From Trichobilharzia szidati (taxonomy: Eukaryota > Platyhelminthes > Trematoda > Strigeidida > Schistosomatidae): 64,000 nt of DNA. The stretch is from assembly GCA_944472155.2 (NCBI GenBank), contig OX235271.1, positions 118,797,329 through 118,861,328 of the forward strand, in the 5' to 3' direction. The notes beneath the pieces are model-generated. The model saw only the letters and a program-made list of their open reading frames with translations. It was not told the origin of the DNA and did no database searches. Below are positions 29,816 to 40,788 of the stretch, in pieces. The position numbers and the translations under genes were made by a program. The first letter of the stretch is position 1. Every line of letters begins with the position of its first letter.

Positions 29816-32800
29816 CTATAAAAAAAATTAAAACCATAGTCACTTGATTACTGTGTTACCAGATCGCAAAAGTGTTACCGTATTCCTTCGTTAAACATGC
29901 GGTGAATTTGATTGTGTATTAGTAGACTTAGTGATAACTATGGGTTGAACAGATTATTACGTATGAAAATTACTGCATACGTATTAGCTTGAATAGCAAG
30001 GAATCATTCAAATAAACCTTTTTTTGCTTTTAATAATCATGTTTAATTAGAGGCCATCATTCAAGTAATTCTACAGAGATACTGATGATAGAACACAGTT
30101 GCCGCACGTTCTCAACTCAGGGAGGACAGGTTTTCACAGGTCTGGAACGCGACTGTATGCGCCGAGGCGCTAAGAACGTGATTTTTGAGTCGGACTGACT
30201 TCTCCATGGCACAGGTTGGAGAATTTCACCCTGATTTTCAGTATGCAATCCATCGTAATTTTATTTGATAAAATGCAGTGATGTAATATTATTTACACAT
30301 GGTATTTTCAGCACAACTTATTGCTAATTATCAAAACAAGACACAAATAACCCTTGAACCGTGTTTACATAATCCTGTTATTTCTTATCCCTGATTTTAT
30401 TAGTAGTAAATACTTTCCATGTCAGTAGTATTGGTGTTGCGTCACTCTTATTGAAAGTGTTTGCTCATCGGGCTTACACCAAAGATTCAGTGATCAACCT
30501 CTCCTCCATCTAAATATATATTTATAAAGCAGAAATTATGGTGGTATTTCAACCTACAAACTTAATCAGCCGTAAACTTTATGGACTAAAAAGCCATACC
30601 ACATATACAACTTAATCTATAAAGTTCCTTCGAAGGATTGTGAGTTCAACAAAAAAGGCCAGTGCAAAACAGTGAAGTCAGTTAGTTCTCCAGAACATAG
30701 GGATCTAGCTCGGTCTGACTGACTGACTGGTTTCAACGTAGAACTTTACACAGATATACAGCAGTTCAAGTTGTCACTCTCCCTCCATGTAGCACACAAA
30801 GCAAGAGGAGAGAGTAAAGAGAGATTAAAAAAAGATAAACAGAAATATGAGGCAAAAAGAATAGTTATATAGAACAACAACAAAATTCCATTGGATATTC
30901 TAAATCATAGAGTGGATGCTTCTGCACCAGCCACTGAGAACGATTTTGAGCCATATCACCAATTGTCTCCAGCCACTGGCTTTTACCATTCTGAGGACCC
31001 CAACCAGGATGTCTACACTTTACTACGTGGCTTAAACTAACTGTTGTGAATTTCACAGACTGATGCCATGTTTCCGTTTGACCACCACACTAGTTCTTTT
31101 CCAACTTGGACCTATGGCAACTAACATTACTCCTCGAGGAAGGCGATGCCTAGGCATACGTAACACATGTCTTAACCATCTCGATCAGTGTAACTTCACA
31201 GCCTCGTCGATTGGTTTCCCCTCCTACCTAGCAATCGACCGATGCCTCATCTCAATATTGCTCACCTTATTATACCATTTAACACGGGAGATAGAATGCA
31301 GACATCTATGATCAAAGACAGCTAGCCACCCTTTTCATGTCTTCCACTTTCAATGGCCAGCATGTTTCACAGTCATAAAGGAGGATGAAGAGGACTGCAG
31401 AGCAGTATACACATCCTTCGATTAATAGTTGCATATCACGTCTACGCCAGAGATGGCGTAAGCTGGCGGATGCCAAACGAGCCTTCTGGATACGTGCTGA
31501 GATTTCGTCAGCAATTAGCCTATTGGGGCTGGCCGATGCAACTTCCCAAACAAGTGAAGTGGTCAACACGCTCTACCACTTCATTCCCTATTTTTAAGCT
31601 AGGCGTCGATGCAGTCTTGTAGAATCGTCTTACGTTTCACAGGAGCGAATCGCGTGTCAAACATTCGAAGATTGCTGCTCAAGATGTTCAGAAGACTCTG
31701 CATTTCGCCAGCGTCTTCACCCAGGTGGAATGACTATATCATCTGAATATTCTAAGTGAACGAGTTTATCCCCTGGTAACAGACAAGTCAATCCATGAGT
31801 CTCTGACGTCAGTTAGGGTTGAGTCCAGCAGTACATCTATGATGAAATTAAACAGAAATGGGGAGCCCTGACAGTCACCACTGGTTGTCAGATTAAGTTA
31901 GTGCTGGACTAGGAGCAGATGATTATCTGAACAGAACTTTAGAAGACGATCACCACTGTCGGTTCGTCGGCAGGGAACTCCAGACGTAGCACCTTCATAC
32001 TTCTCAGTCTGGTATAACTTCCCTACTAGGGCATTGAAGTCGCCTGCTAAAACAACTATATCTGAGCGTCGTGCTTTTCGCAGCAAACAAGACAGTTTCA
32101 GGTAGAAGTCGTCCTTTAGTTCGTCCAAACTGCATTCGGTTGGGGCGTAAGCTGAGGCTATGAAAAGACAATGATGGCTAACGCCGTCCTTCCTTCTTCT
32201 AACGGACCCGTTCAGACGGACCGCACACATACGACTAACTTCTGGGATCCAGTCAAGGAGGGATTTTTCTGCCCCAACACTCAATGCCATCCATACTCCT
32301 GCGAGTCCTCGGGAACTAGCTGAGGAATCTCCTGACACCCTTAGGGTAAATCTTGCAGATCCACCTTGTTGGCCGGGTGGGGTTAAGCGAATGACCACAT
32401 TCGGGTCTTGTATGCGTGTCTCCGGAACACAACAAACATCCATGGCTCGAGATGCCAGAGTTCTTTCTAGTGATGCCCGTTGTCCGGTTTGACAGAGGGT
32501 CCTGACGTTGAATGCTCCAATATGAAGTTGGTTTGGTGGCTTTAAGAGGCTGTCAGGCGTGTTTCTATGGCTCTCGTCGTTGTTTGTGGTCACAGAGTGA
32601 AGTGAAGATGACTCACTAGCCTGCACAATAGTATTAACAGCAGGAGGAAATCGAGATGATGAGGGTGACGGGGTAAACGAGAATGCTGATCATCAGGGCT
32701 TCGTTTGCTTTTAGAAGTGTGTAGGCGGTTGCTACTTCCCACTTGCCCATACCGTGGAGGACCTAGCTAAGTGCAGATGGATTAACTCTAGGAAAAGGAA

Positions 32801-33640
32801 AACTCAGCAGTCGCAATAGTTGCACTAACAAACAGTAGGGTGGGATAGAGGTACAGTTCTAAAAAGTAACATAAGTGGAGGGAGAGGTTGGTCACAGAAT
32901 CTTTTTTCGCCGAATTTTTACACCCAATAAATGCAATAGAAATGATGTAACACCAATAACAGAGATATAGGAAATATTATTACCAGTAAAATTATAGGAT
33001 GAGAAGTATTGACACTATCTTCTTTAAATTCCGAAATCACTGTAAGTGCCTTAACATATTCATGAGCAATAAATTGTGCTCAAAACACGATAAGAAAATA
33101 GTACTGTCCCACTCTAACACAGTGGCCGAATACTACTCTTCTAACGGTTTACCTACGAGCATAGGCTCCCGCCATTTTTGAGAGAGTGCATTGTCTTTCA
33201 ACGGGCAAAATATATGTTACCGAATAATCAAACGATATCATCTGACTTTCGGAATTCTACGAATCAACCTGCTGCATTAATTCTACCTCGTCAATCGTGC
33301 AAGCAAACACACCTGTAATATTGACTAACACAAAAATATAAGATATGCCATTCAACCACATACGCATCAATTGAAATACCACAATACTAACCTGATTGTC
33401 TTGCACATCCAGACAGTAGTTGCGATTTTCTATTTCTCGCTGCAGTAACAACAACTCACCTTGTGCAGCCATCTGGAAAAAATTCAAGTCTTTTGAATCT
33501 GTTGGAGCCAGTGTCTGGACATTTCTTCGCTGCACATTCGTCAGTAAAGTTGAAATCTTATTGGGGGAACGACCACAAGGTTTACCGAATTCAGCTTTCA
33601 ACAAAAAATCCGGTGGAGGTACAATTGATCGAAATGACAT
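29423..33640 (-). CDS. ANKRA2/RFXANK-family ankyrin-repeat protein
   Basis: Members are scaffold proteins whose ankyrin groove binds PxLPx(I/L) peptides; RFXANK is a subunit of the RFX transcription complex and ANKRA2 binds HDAC4/5 and RFX7. Exons 33392-33640 and 29423-29815 join in phase 0 (donor GTTAGT, acceptor ttttttatag), giving 213 residues. The family signature TLLTNVQRRN is at 31-40 and FFQMAAQGELLLLQREIE at 54-71. Four further ankyrin units follow, starting at 84 (GFTPLLWACANGQ), 117, 150 and 183. The C-terminus ESH/EKHIL.LL matches the family end. The first ATG is preceded by an acceptor-like 'cctagtcag', so a further 5' exon is likely and the N-terminus is provisional. It is co-orthologous to both vertebrate genes; I cannot choose between them. 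The 3.6 kb intron holds a family-A RTE. Confidence 0.93.
30711..32758 (-). mobile_element. family-A RTE copy 2 with an internal deletion
   Basis: In sense orientation inside the ANKRA2-like intron. The endonuclease (31898-32626) translates identically to copy 1 over 242 residues, and the 3' region (30865-31860) is almost identical. About 1.2 kb of copy 1 (about 5713-6938, most of the RT) is missing at about 31890. A 3' tail of TGAC units starts at about 30714. Possible 10-bp duplication gga(t/c)ctagct at 30701-30710 and 32759-32768. Not coding-competent. Confidence 0.92.
31898..32626 (-). pseudogene. family-A endonuclease of copy 2
   Basis: 242 codons, same motifs as copy 1 (FNVRTLCQTGQ, FIASAYAPTE, AGDFNALVG), ending at the deletion junction after HLLLV. 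Confidence 0.88.
33040..33160 (+). repeat. diverged relative of the palindrome arm sequence
   Basis: 'gagcaataaattgtgctcaaaac' (about 33064-33087) aligns with 'gaacaataaattttgttcgaaac' of the palindrome's right arm, and 'agtactgtcc.actctaacaca' with its 'aatactgtttcactgtgtga'. The small stem keeps pairing with a compensatory change (GAACA/TGTTC against GAGCA/TGCTC). Single-arm version, upstream of the next retained sequence. Confidence 0.5.
33392..33640 (-). CDS. ANKRA2/RFXANK-like, upstream exon (N-terminal part and first ankyrin unit)
   Basis: 249 nt from the first ATG to the donor. Pro-rich start (SIVPPPDFLL), TLLTN motif, then the first ankyrin helix pair. The reading frame may continue upstream through the splice acceptor at about 33643. 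Confidence 0.9.
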
Positions 33641-36161
33641 TCCTGACTAGGGTAATACGATAAAATTACAAAATGTAGATATCCAGTTGAATTTGAAAAC
33701 TGTCAAACAAATACACAAAATTCATTAAAGGTATACAAATAACTTGGTTAATTTATGGGCTACAAATAACCTATAAAATGGTTTAATTAAATGAATATCC
33801 ATATAAATCTCATTGACATCCCGTGGAAGTTGCGTAACATAAGCCTACTTGACATGCTTCTTCAGTCAATGATATCACCCACCGGCTGGGTATGGTGGTT
33901 GTGAAGGTAGTGACAAATACAGTATACCAATTATGGTATTTGTCACAAGATTATTCCTACTACTGATAGCGGATAACGCTCACCTTCACATTCTCACGAA
34001 CTGACTTGCTACCTGGAAAAGTTCCAGTTGGCTCAAAGTATACAGACGAATTAGTTCTACCTAGTAGGCGGACATAATAGAATGCAGTCACCTGAACTCG
34101 CTGAGTGAAAATTTAAACATGCTTAAGATGTTCTTTGTTTCAGTCCAAGATGATACTACAGAACCAGTCTGCACTTTCAGCTAAAAGATGATGAAGTGGT
34201 CGGTTGCGTAAAATGTTTTGCTTATTTCGGAAATAACATCCATCTTAATGGATTTGGTGATGAAACTTTAGTAGGGCTACAGTTGATTGTTTGGAGTTCA
34301 CACTGAGTGTCACGACTTCTCAATAAAGACCTAACTTCCTACTGCAAGATTGACTGATAACCCAATGGATATGTGTGCTATACAGCAGTTCATTCCGACT
34401 TGCTTGACGGTTAACACATAGCCACTTAAAGTGGGAGTTTTTTTCTAACAGACGTATCTCATATAACTTTTTTAGTTGATAGCATACTGCAAATTACATT
34501 GGTATAGGATGTGTTGTCAAAAAATACATGTGAATGAGTAGAAGGAATAGTATTTCTTGCGAAACCGAGCCATCACCATCGCTGATAAACGATATTGGCC
34601 GGAGTATAATTGGGATAATAAAAGTAAGGTATGGCTGCAACCAGACATACCACCAGTCTAAGAGGTCCTTCACTTGATTTTTGTGGTATCTTGGGATGTT
34701 TAGAAGGAAATATAAATACGATGACTATCGGTTAACACAGGTAGTGTGAAAATATATAAAACACTGTACTGATGAATATTGACGTGCTGATGACAAATAA
34801 TGCTCATTCTATGGTTGTGGTTAGTATTAATGAACTGAAATCACAGTGCTATCATTAGACTACAACTAAATAGATTCAGAATAGATTTGGTACAAAGTCC
34901 TACACAACAATTATGACAATTGTGACACTAGTTCAATCATTCAGACCAGTCTATGTCTAACACAGGATGGGAAGCAAGCATTTGTCTAACCATTTTTCTC
35001 AATCTGCCAGCTGAAGCAGCACTCACCAGGTTATTCAGGAGTTAACTTTAGGAAGCCAATGTTGTCAACTTTTGACGAAAACATCACAAATCGATGAACC
35101 TCGAATAATCGTGTCAACCAAATGTTCAGTAAGCCCCGAGTTGTCCCACTATTATTTAGTAGAGTCCGGTTTGCCAGGTAGGGGTCAAACGCTGGGGTAA
35201 CATTTGCCTGTCAAAGATAGAATCATAGTGTCAGCAATCTAAATGTTCAATGATTTCCTTGGAATAAACCAATTTTAGTAAATACTAAGTTACCAGTGGA
35301 AAAAACGAAAGCCTTTGCAATTGAAGAGTCTGGAAAACGTTTATTAACCTATTATCTGCAATGTTTCATGGTGGATAAAAAGTACGTTAAGCGGAGAATT
35401 AACTTTTTACAAATCTGACACGTGACATTTTCTTCTTAAATGACCTTTTTCAATTATCTTGTGTTTTATATGTCTTTCGTAAGATATTACTGTATTCACC
35501 TGTGACATATTTGTTATTATTATCTTCATCCGTATTACTGTTATATTTTGCAAGAATTATATATGATTTTCTCAGTGTTTAAAAAATTTTGTTTCACGCC
35601 GCTGTCTTTTACAGAAACAATAACAGAAAAATATTATACGTGTAAAAATGAAACAAGAAACCTATTTTTGACCTCCTTGTTTAGTTTTGCTTTAATCATG
35701 AAATAACCTTTAATTATTTATTAATCATTCAGTGTCGTTCTAATGAACGTACCACATAACTGTGTTTCGTACCATCATTTCCTCAAATTCGGACAAAAAG
35801 TCATGATGGTACTGTAATCTTTGTGTAACACCATACGCTTCTGAGTGATATTATGTATCCAGAATGAAAAAATGAATACCATTTACGTTTGTGTTGACAT
35901 AGAAAAGTAAGATAATATCACTGCAACTGCTTGCTCTCCCTATCAAAACCTCTACAGAGTCCCTCATCTTTTTAAATGCAAAGCTAAACTGCCAACAAAG
36001 TCCGTAGTGTTGACACTTATTATTTGTTTCGCCGGTGCGGTACGTATTAATTACTGTTATCAGTGCAGAATATGATCCCGGTAGACACATTGGTTCACAG
36101 CCGACCATAACTACCAGCAGCTGCCAGCTATTCGCTGATAAATTCATTAGAAGCGAACTAT
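33641..36161. other. 2.5 kb without a recognised gene
   Basis: Only feature seen: a hairpin at 33910-33946 with 11-bp perfect arms (gtgacaaatac / gtatttgtcac). The 5' exon(s) of the ANKRA2-like gene could lie here but none was recognised. Confidence 0.45.
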
Positions 36162-36380
36162 GTCACGCAGGATGAATACTGCTGGGAACAAGATGTGGAG
36201 CTTATTAAAATAAAGTAGAATAACATATTATTGAATCCAATAAAAGCATGCCCAACTCGCGAACATTTTGGCCCAAAAGCCCTGGTCTATAAAAGGCCGC
36301 CAAATTAAAATCCTTCACCAGTGCAACACTGTATTCATTTTTAATAGACTACGCGACGATAGGTACTTGTCGACGAAACC
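36162..36380 (+). promoter_or_regulatory. possible solo LTR or Pol II promoter with consensus TATA box
   Basis: Begins TGTCACGCAGG, has an AATAAA-like string at about 36236 and a strong TATA box 'tctataaaagg' (36286-36296). This order resembles a retroviral-type LTR. No clear terminal CA or target duplication was found, and no adjacent coding region matches. Confidence 0.3.
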
Positions 36381-36924
36381 TTATCAAATTTTGTTTCATA
36401 TGGAACACTAGAAGTCTTTCTCACAACGAGGAAAATTGATATAGACAGGTTTTTATTGGCTGTTGGCCATTTAGCCTCCTACTGGTCTAAAATATTCGTC
36501 CAAGCGGGAAGTTTTTTATTTTCACACGGATAGGTACAGGCAGATAGTAGAATTGAAGACTAACCATAATATAATGGCGTTTGGATTTTTTTGGTGTGAT
36601 GATTCACATACGGTTTGGATGTATTAGTGGTTTTCAAATTACATTGGGACGGACAAGGATTTTTAATAAATGGATATAATTCAACAATAATTTTGAGACA
36701 TTTATTTTGAGTCCTAAAATAGGACATATACATATTTTGCTGACTAGGTGAATATAATAAAACTACAACCTATAAACAACTATTCTATGTCTTTGATTAG
36801 GATATATACGTGTTTTAATAGATACATTTTTTCAAGTTGTCAGTTCAGTGACCTAAGTGACTTCCACTTACCAGGTGAATATAATCCAACTACAATTAAC
36901 TAGGTTTTGACGAGTTTATCACGG

Positions 36925-37060
36925 ATTGATATCAGTTAGAGAACTATTGAAAACCAGGGCGTACTGGACAGCTGTTTCATCCTAGTTTGGTGATCATTGG
37001 CAGTACACACCCCCTGGGGTTCGAACCCAGGACCTTTAGGTTACTTCCCGAAATGTGTCA
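36925..37060 (-). mobile_element. tRNA-like SINE relic with hammerhead-like core (Sm-alpha type)
   Basis: On the minus strand a Pol III B-box-like gggttcgaaccc (37017-37028) precedes CCAATGATCACCAAACTAGG then ATGAAAC...CCTGGTTTTC (about 36949-37000). This follows the order and much of the sequence of the hammerhead in schistosome Sm-alpha SINEs (CTGATGA, CAAATAGGA, GAAAC, CCTGGATT). Two core bases of CUGANGA are changed, so self-cleavage is unlikely. Confidence 0.6.
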
Positions 37061-37869
37061 TCTGTTTTTCGATGTAACCGGTATATTCCGAAAAATTACT
37101 CTTTCTTATATACTTTATACGTGGGTGCATTATAAGCAAACTTTTGATGAATTTACGAAAATAATAGCTAAATTATTCATCATTTCTTTGGAAGGAATCA
37201 AGCGCATCCTACCGGCTTGCTTCAAGTAAAAACTACATATCCGGCCCTATGGAATATGAATATGCCAACATGCTCCTAGAGGTGCTGGCTTGAGTAACAA
37301 AGAGTAAGTTGGCCGTGCGTGTAAATTTTGAAATTTTTAGGTCCAAAAGTACTTCATGTCAGTCGACATTTATCGTACGGTATACAGCTAAATGACACAA
37401 GATAACAGCCTACAAAACTGTACATGACCATACATACACACAAAGTTCCGTGTCTACCGATGTATCGAGACGTCGGATGCTACCAGTGTGAATGAAAATT
37501 GTGCAACTGTTTATTGAAGGAAACACTGATGTCCATGATATAATGCATTTAGCGCTTGAGAGATCCGCCAAAGTTATCCTATATGATAATATTAAGAATA
37601 TGCGAGCTAGGATAAATAAACTTTATTCTTATGAAAATAAATGTAACAGTAAAAAAGAAACCGATAGTTTACAAGACCACGCAACCAGTCGATGCATACC
37701 TATACTCAGCCTTCACCCTGAATGATGACCTTGAATTTTGAAGTCATGCAAAAATTTCATGTTTGTTCACTGAGGGTAGAGAAATGAGAATTCCTATCAA
37801 TCCAGAAAATGTATAACACAATTTTATTGAAAATTATTAGCAAAAAAAGATAACTGAGCGAAATTTCAA
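37061..37869. other. no supported gene; one unexplained 77-codon ORF (37492-37725)
   Basis: The ORF is Lys/Asn-rich and typical of AT-rich chance ORFs; no motif recognised. Confidence 0.4.
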
Positions 37870-38690
37870 CCAACATGCAGGATAAGTCCAGCCGAAGACT
37901 TCAAGCCCATGTTAATACTTTCTTAGTAAATTTCTGTGCTTGTCTAAACCCTTCTTGAACGAGTTGTTTGAGAGCTCTGATACCACTCTTTCTGGCAATG
38001 GGTTCTAAAAGTCTGCCAAATCCTGTAAGGTGCTTCGACCTGGTGGGGAGTAAGAGAGAGCATATATCGGGTCTGCAGTCAAACGATATAATGAGACCTC
38101 TCTGTCTGTGGTATCACAAGGAGGAAAAATCCTAACCGTCTAGCCTTTCCTTACATAAAAAATTCATCATGACAGGAATCATACGCATTGCCTTCATTTG
38201 AACTCTTTATAGAATATGTGGATTATATACAGGGCAAAGACAAGCCGTCTAGATGCAGCTTTCCAGTAATGACCTCGCGAGATGTATATACATGCGACCG
38301 CCACGTGATATTGTACAGTCGTTTTTAAGTCGTGACTTATCATGACACCTAGATCCATGTGAATCTGAACTGATGGGAGTGTTATTCCCTCAGGTCCGTA
38401 TCATCTGACTTTCGCATGTCCAAATGGTTTCACCACGTTGTTTGGGAGCATCCATTCTCTGGATCACTTTATTTGTTTGCTGAGACCTTCTAGCAGAGTG
38501 AACATGTCATTGCCGCCCTCTAACTCCTTCATATTTTCAAGTCATTTGAACGGAAATCCATAGAGGGATGGGTGAGCACTTGTAATTTGTTGATATAAAA
38601 GATAAGTGAGAAGGGCCTAAGTTCGGTGCCTTGTGGCATGAGAAACTGTGTGAAAACTGCCCTTGCCCGCCTTACTTAAGTATTGAGAAG
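37870..38690 (-). mobile_element. CR1-like retrotransposon relic, RT C-terminal region
   Basis: Translating the minus strand across stops and frame changes gives HMDLGVMISHDLKTT, GHYWKAASRRLVFALY, REVSLYRLTADPIYALSYSP, GRSTLQDLADF and SNNSFKKGLDKH in order. This is the usual C-terminal sequence of CR1-type ORF2 (thumb to end). No reading frame survives. Confidence 0.7.
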
Positions 38691-39479
38691 AGCAGAAATG
38701 CGCGTGACTAAAAAAACATTCTCACAGAAACTGAAGGAAGCAGCCAAAACGAGTTATGAAGGCAAGTGCCCAAGAAACCGCGATTATCCATACACAGAAA
38801 AACTTGGCTCCTTCATCAAGTGTGACTGCGAACGAAACGGAAAGAAGCAATCAGGAATGTAAGGCATGAACAGAAGACAGATACTCAGGAATTCGGAGAG
38901 AGAGAGCAGAAATTAATGCCGTTTCATTTCGGGGATTGGGTAAAGTGTAGACGACAGAAGTTTACGGTTGGATACCAGCCAGTTTCACAGAAACTCCTTT
39001 CCAAACTGGGACAACCTTCCACTGTATTCGGGAGACATGGTCCTGTTAATATCATCAAGCCAGGAAACAAACAGAAAATTGTGTCACAGTACTGAAAATA
39101 ACTACAAATTGTGATCCTAATGTGTGGTAGACGTACTTTGCTTATATCTGCACATACAAATGCCAATAAACAAATCCACCTTTAATCTATCTTCCGTTCT
39201 GCCATTACACTTAGTGCCACTGCCTTCAGGTCATGTAGATCTCTTAGCCTGCCTCTTTCGACTTTAATGCAGTCCCTGGTTTGGTGAGTGTCCGGCATAT
39301 TGCGGCGAGTACGGTTGTACTGGGGATGCCGCTGAGAGGTCAGGAAAAGTGATGTACGACAGTTCAGAACGGTCAGGTGTACCGGTGACCTGAAAATTGT
39401 TTGTGCAGTGACCGGCGACAGAGTCTGACAGCCCAATGGACAGGTAAAGGGCAATGCAGCATTTATGTGCTACTATGTT

Positions 39480-39830
39480 AAAACCAGATGGAGTCCCAGT
39501 GACCCTTACAAGTCTACTTAATCACGAAATCGCATCAATTAACGAGCAGTCGGAGACGCAATTGTTAGCCGTCTAATTTAGAGTAGGTCTTCCAAGGCAT
39601 ATTTTTCAGCAACTACGATAAGTAAACGCTGTACAACCTGTGGACATTAGTGACCTCGCAAAGCTTCCCAGACAGTTACTGAGGGCAACTGTGGCTGCAA
39701 CACAGCCACCAAACTGGGCCAGAAAAAAAGGAAAACTGAGGATATGTAGCTCCAAAAAGCAGCTTTACGGATGAGCGCCAGGAGAGACCAATATCTTGCA
39801 TGGGGCAAACCGGGGCACTGGACGGAAGAC
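39480..39830 (+). mobile_element. possible LTR-retrotransposon Gag remnant
   Basis: One frame reads ETQLLAV*FRVGLPRHIFQQ, then DISDLAKLPRQLL, like the capsid end of Ty3-type Gag. It is followed in another frame by DQYLAWGKPGHWTED, a decayed CCHC zinc-knuckle (C..CGKPGH....C). Stops and frame changes throughout; low certainty. Confidence 0.35.
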
Positions 39831-40788
39831 GGAAATGCAAAGGTGTTATTTAATTAGCCAAGAGGGGAGTGGATTGCTATTTTGCTTATATTAAATTTAC
39901 AATATCATGTATCAGCACAGTTTGGTTACTCCACCTTGAGTTTGTCTTTCCAGCCGTTATCCATTTGGTGTCATCGAAAATCACAATAATGATTTATATA
40001 TGTCAGATATATAGAACTGAGAAAAATGAGTGGATGGACAGCCAATGTATTCAGAAGTGCGACAGATTGTGGGCAGGTCAGGTGGAAGATACGATTCCAC
40101 GTAGTAATTACTAGGAGGCTGGAGTTTTTAAGAGTTTATTTGGAATCACTTCTGTGGTTGCATGATTAACCACCCATTGCCTGAAAAGATGTCACTTGTT
40201 ATATGCCCCAAGTTCTATTGTTGGTTGCTCTCATTTCTGTGTTGAAATGGACAGCAATATATTGCTTGTCAGTTGATCGTACATTTTCCAAACAATGCCA
40301 GCTAACTGATACTGGATCGCTATTTAGTCTGTCTTAAATCTGTATTCATATGTATACATGCGTACATATATATATAAATATTAGACGATATTTCGATGTT
40401 TTAGGTGAGCTATAAAATCGGACAGAATAAACTGTCACCAACTGTTCGTCACCTATCTTATTGCTGCTCAGCTGATACTCTTACGGTGACAGTTGATGTT
40501 GTCAGTGTGAATAGTCTGCTAGGCCGTATTATCGCTCAAAACAACTGGTGCCGGAAAGATTGAAGTAAAGCAAGGTATCGATACATCAAATCCGGAGAAA
40601 AAGTAGTGCGTCAGCAACGTCAGATATTGGAATTTCCTTAAGATATTCATCAACAGACAGCAGAAAATTTGTGGGCTCCATATCGTGGTATAGTTATGAC
40701 GCAGATTAAAACGGAATGTTAGATATATGGCTTCGAATGTAGGAAGATTTCTTTACATAAGATTTGTCAAAGAGATTCTGCTTCGAAA

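Noticed and set aside
37017..37028. gggttcgaaccc as a tRNA gene T-arm
   Set aside because: No acceptor stem, D arm or anticodon arm can be folded around it; better explained as the B box of a SINE relic.
39182..39454. 90-codon minus-strand ORF
   Set aside because: No recognisable domain, and the region reads as decayed repeat sequence.
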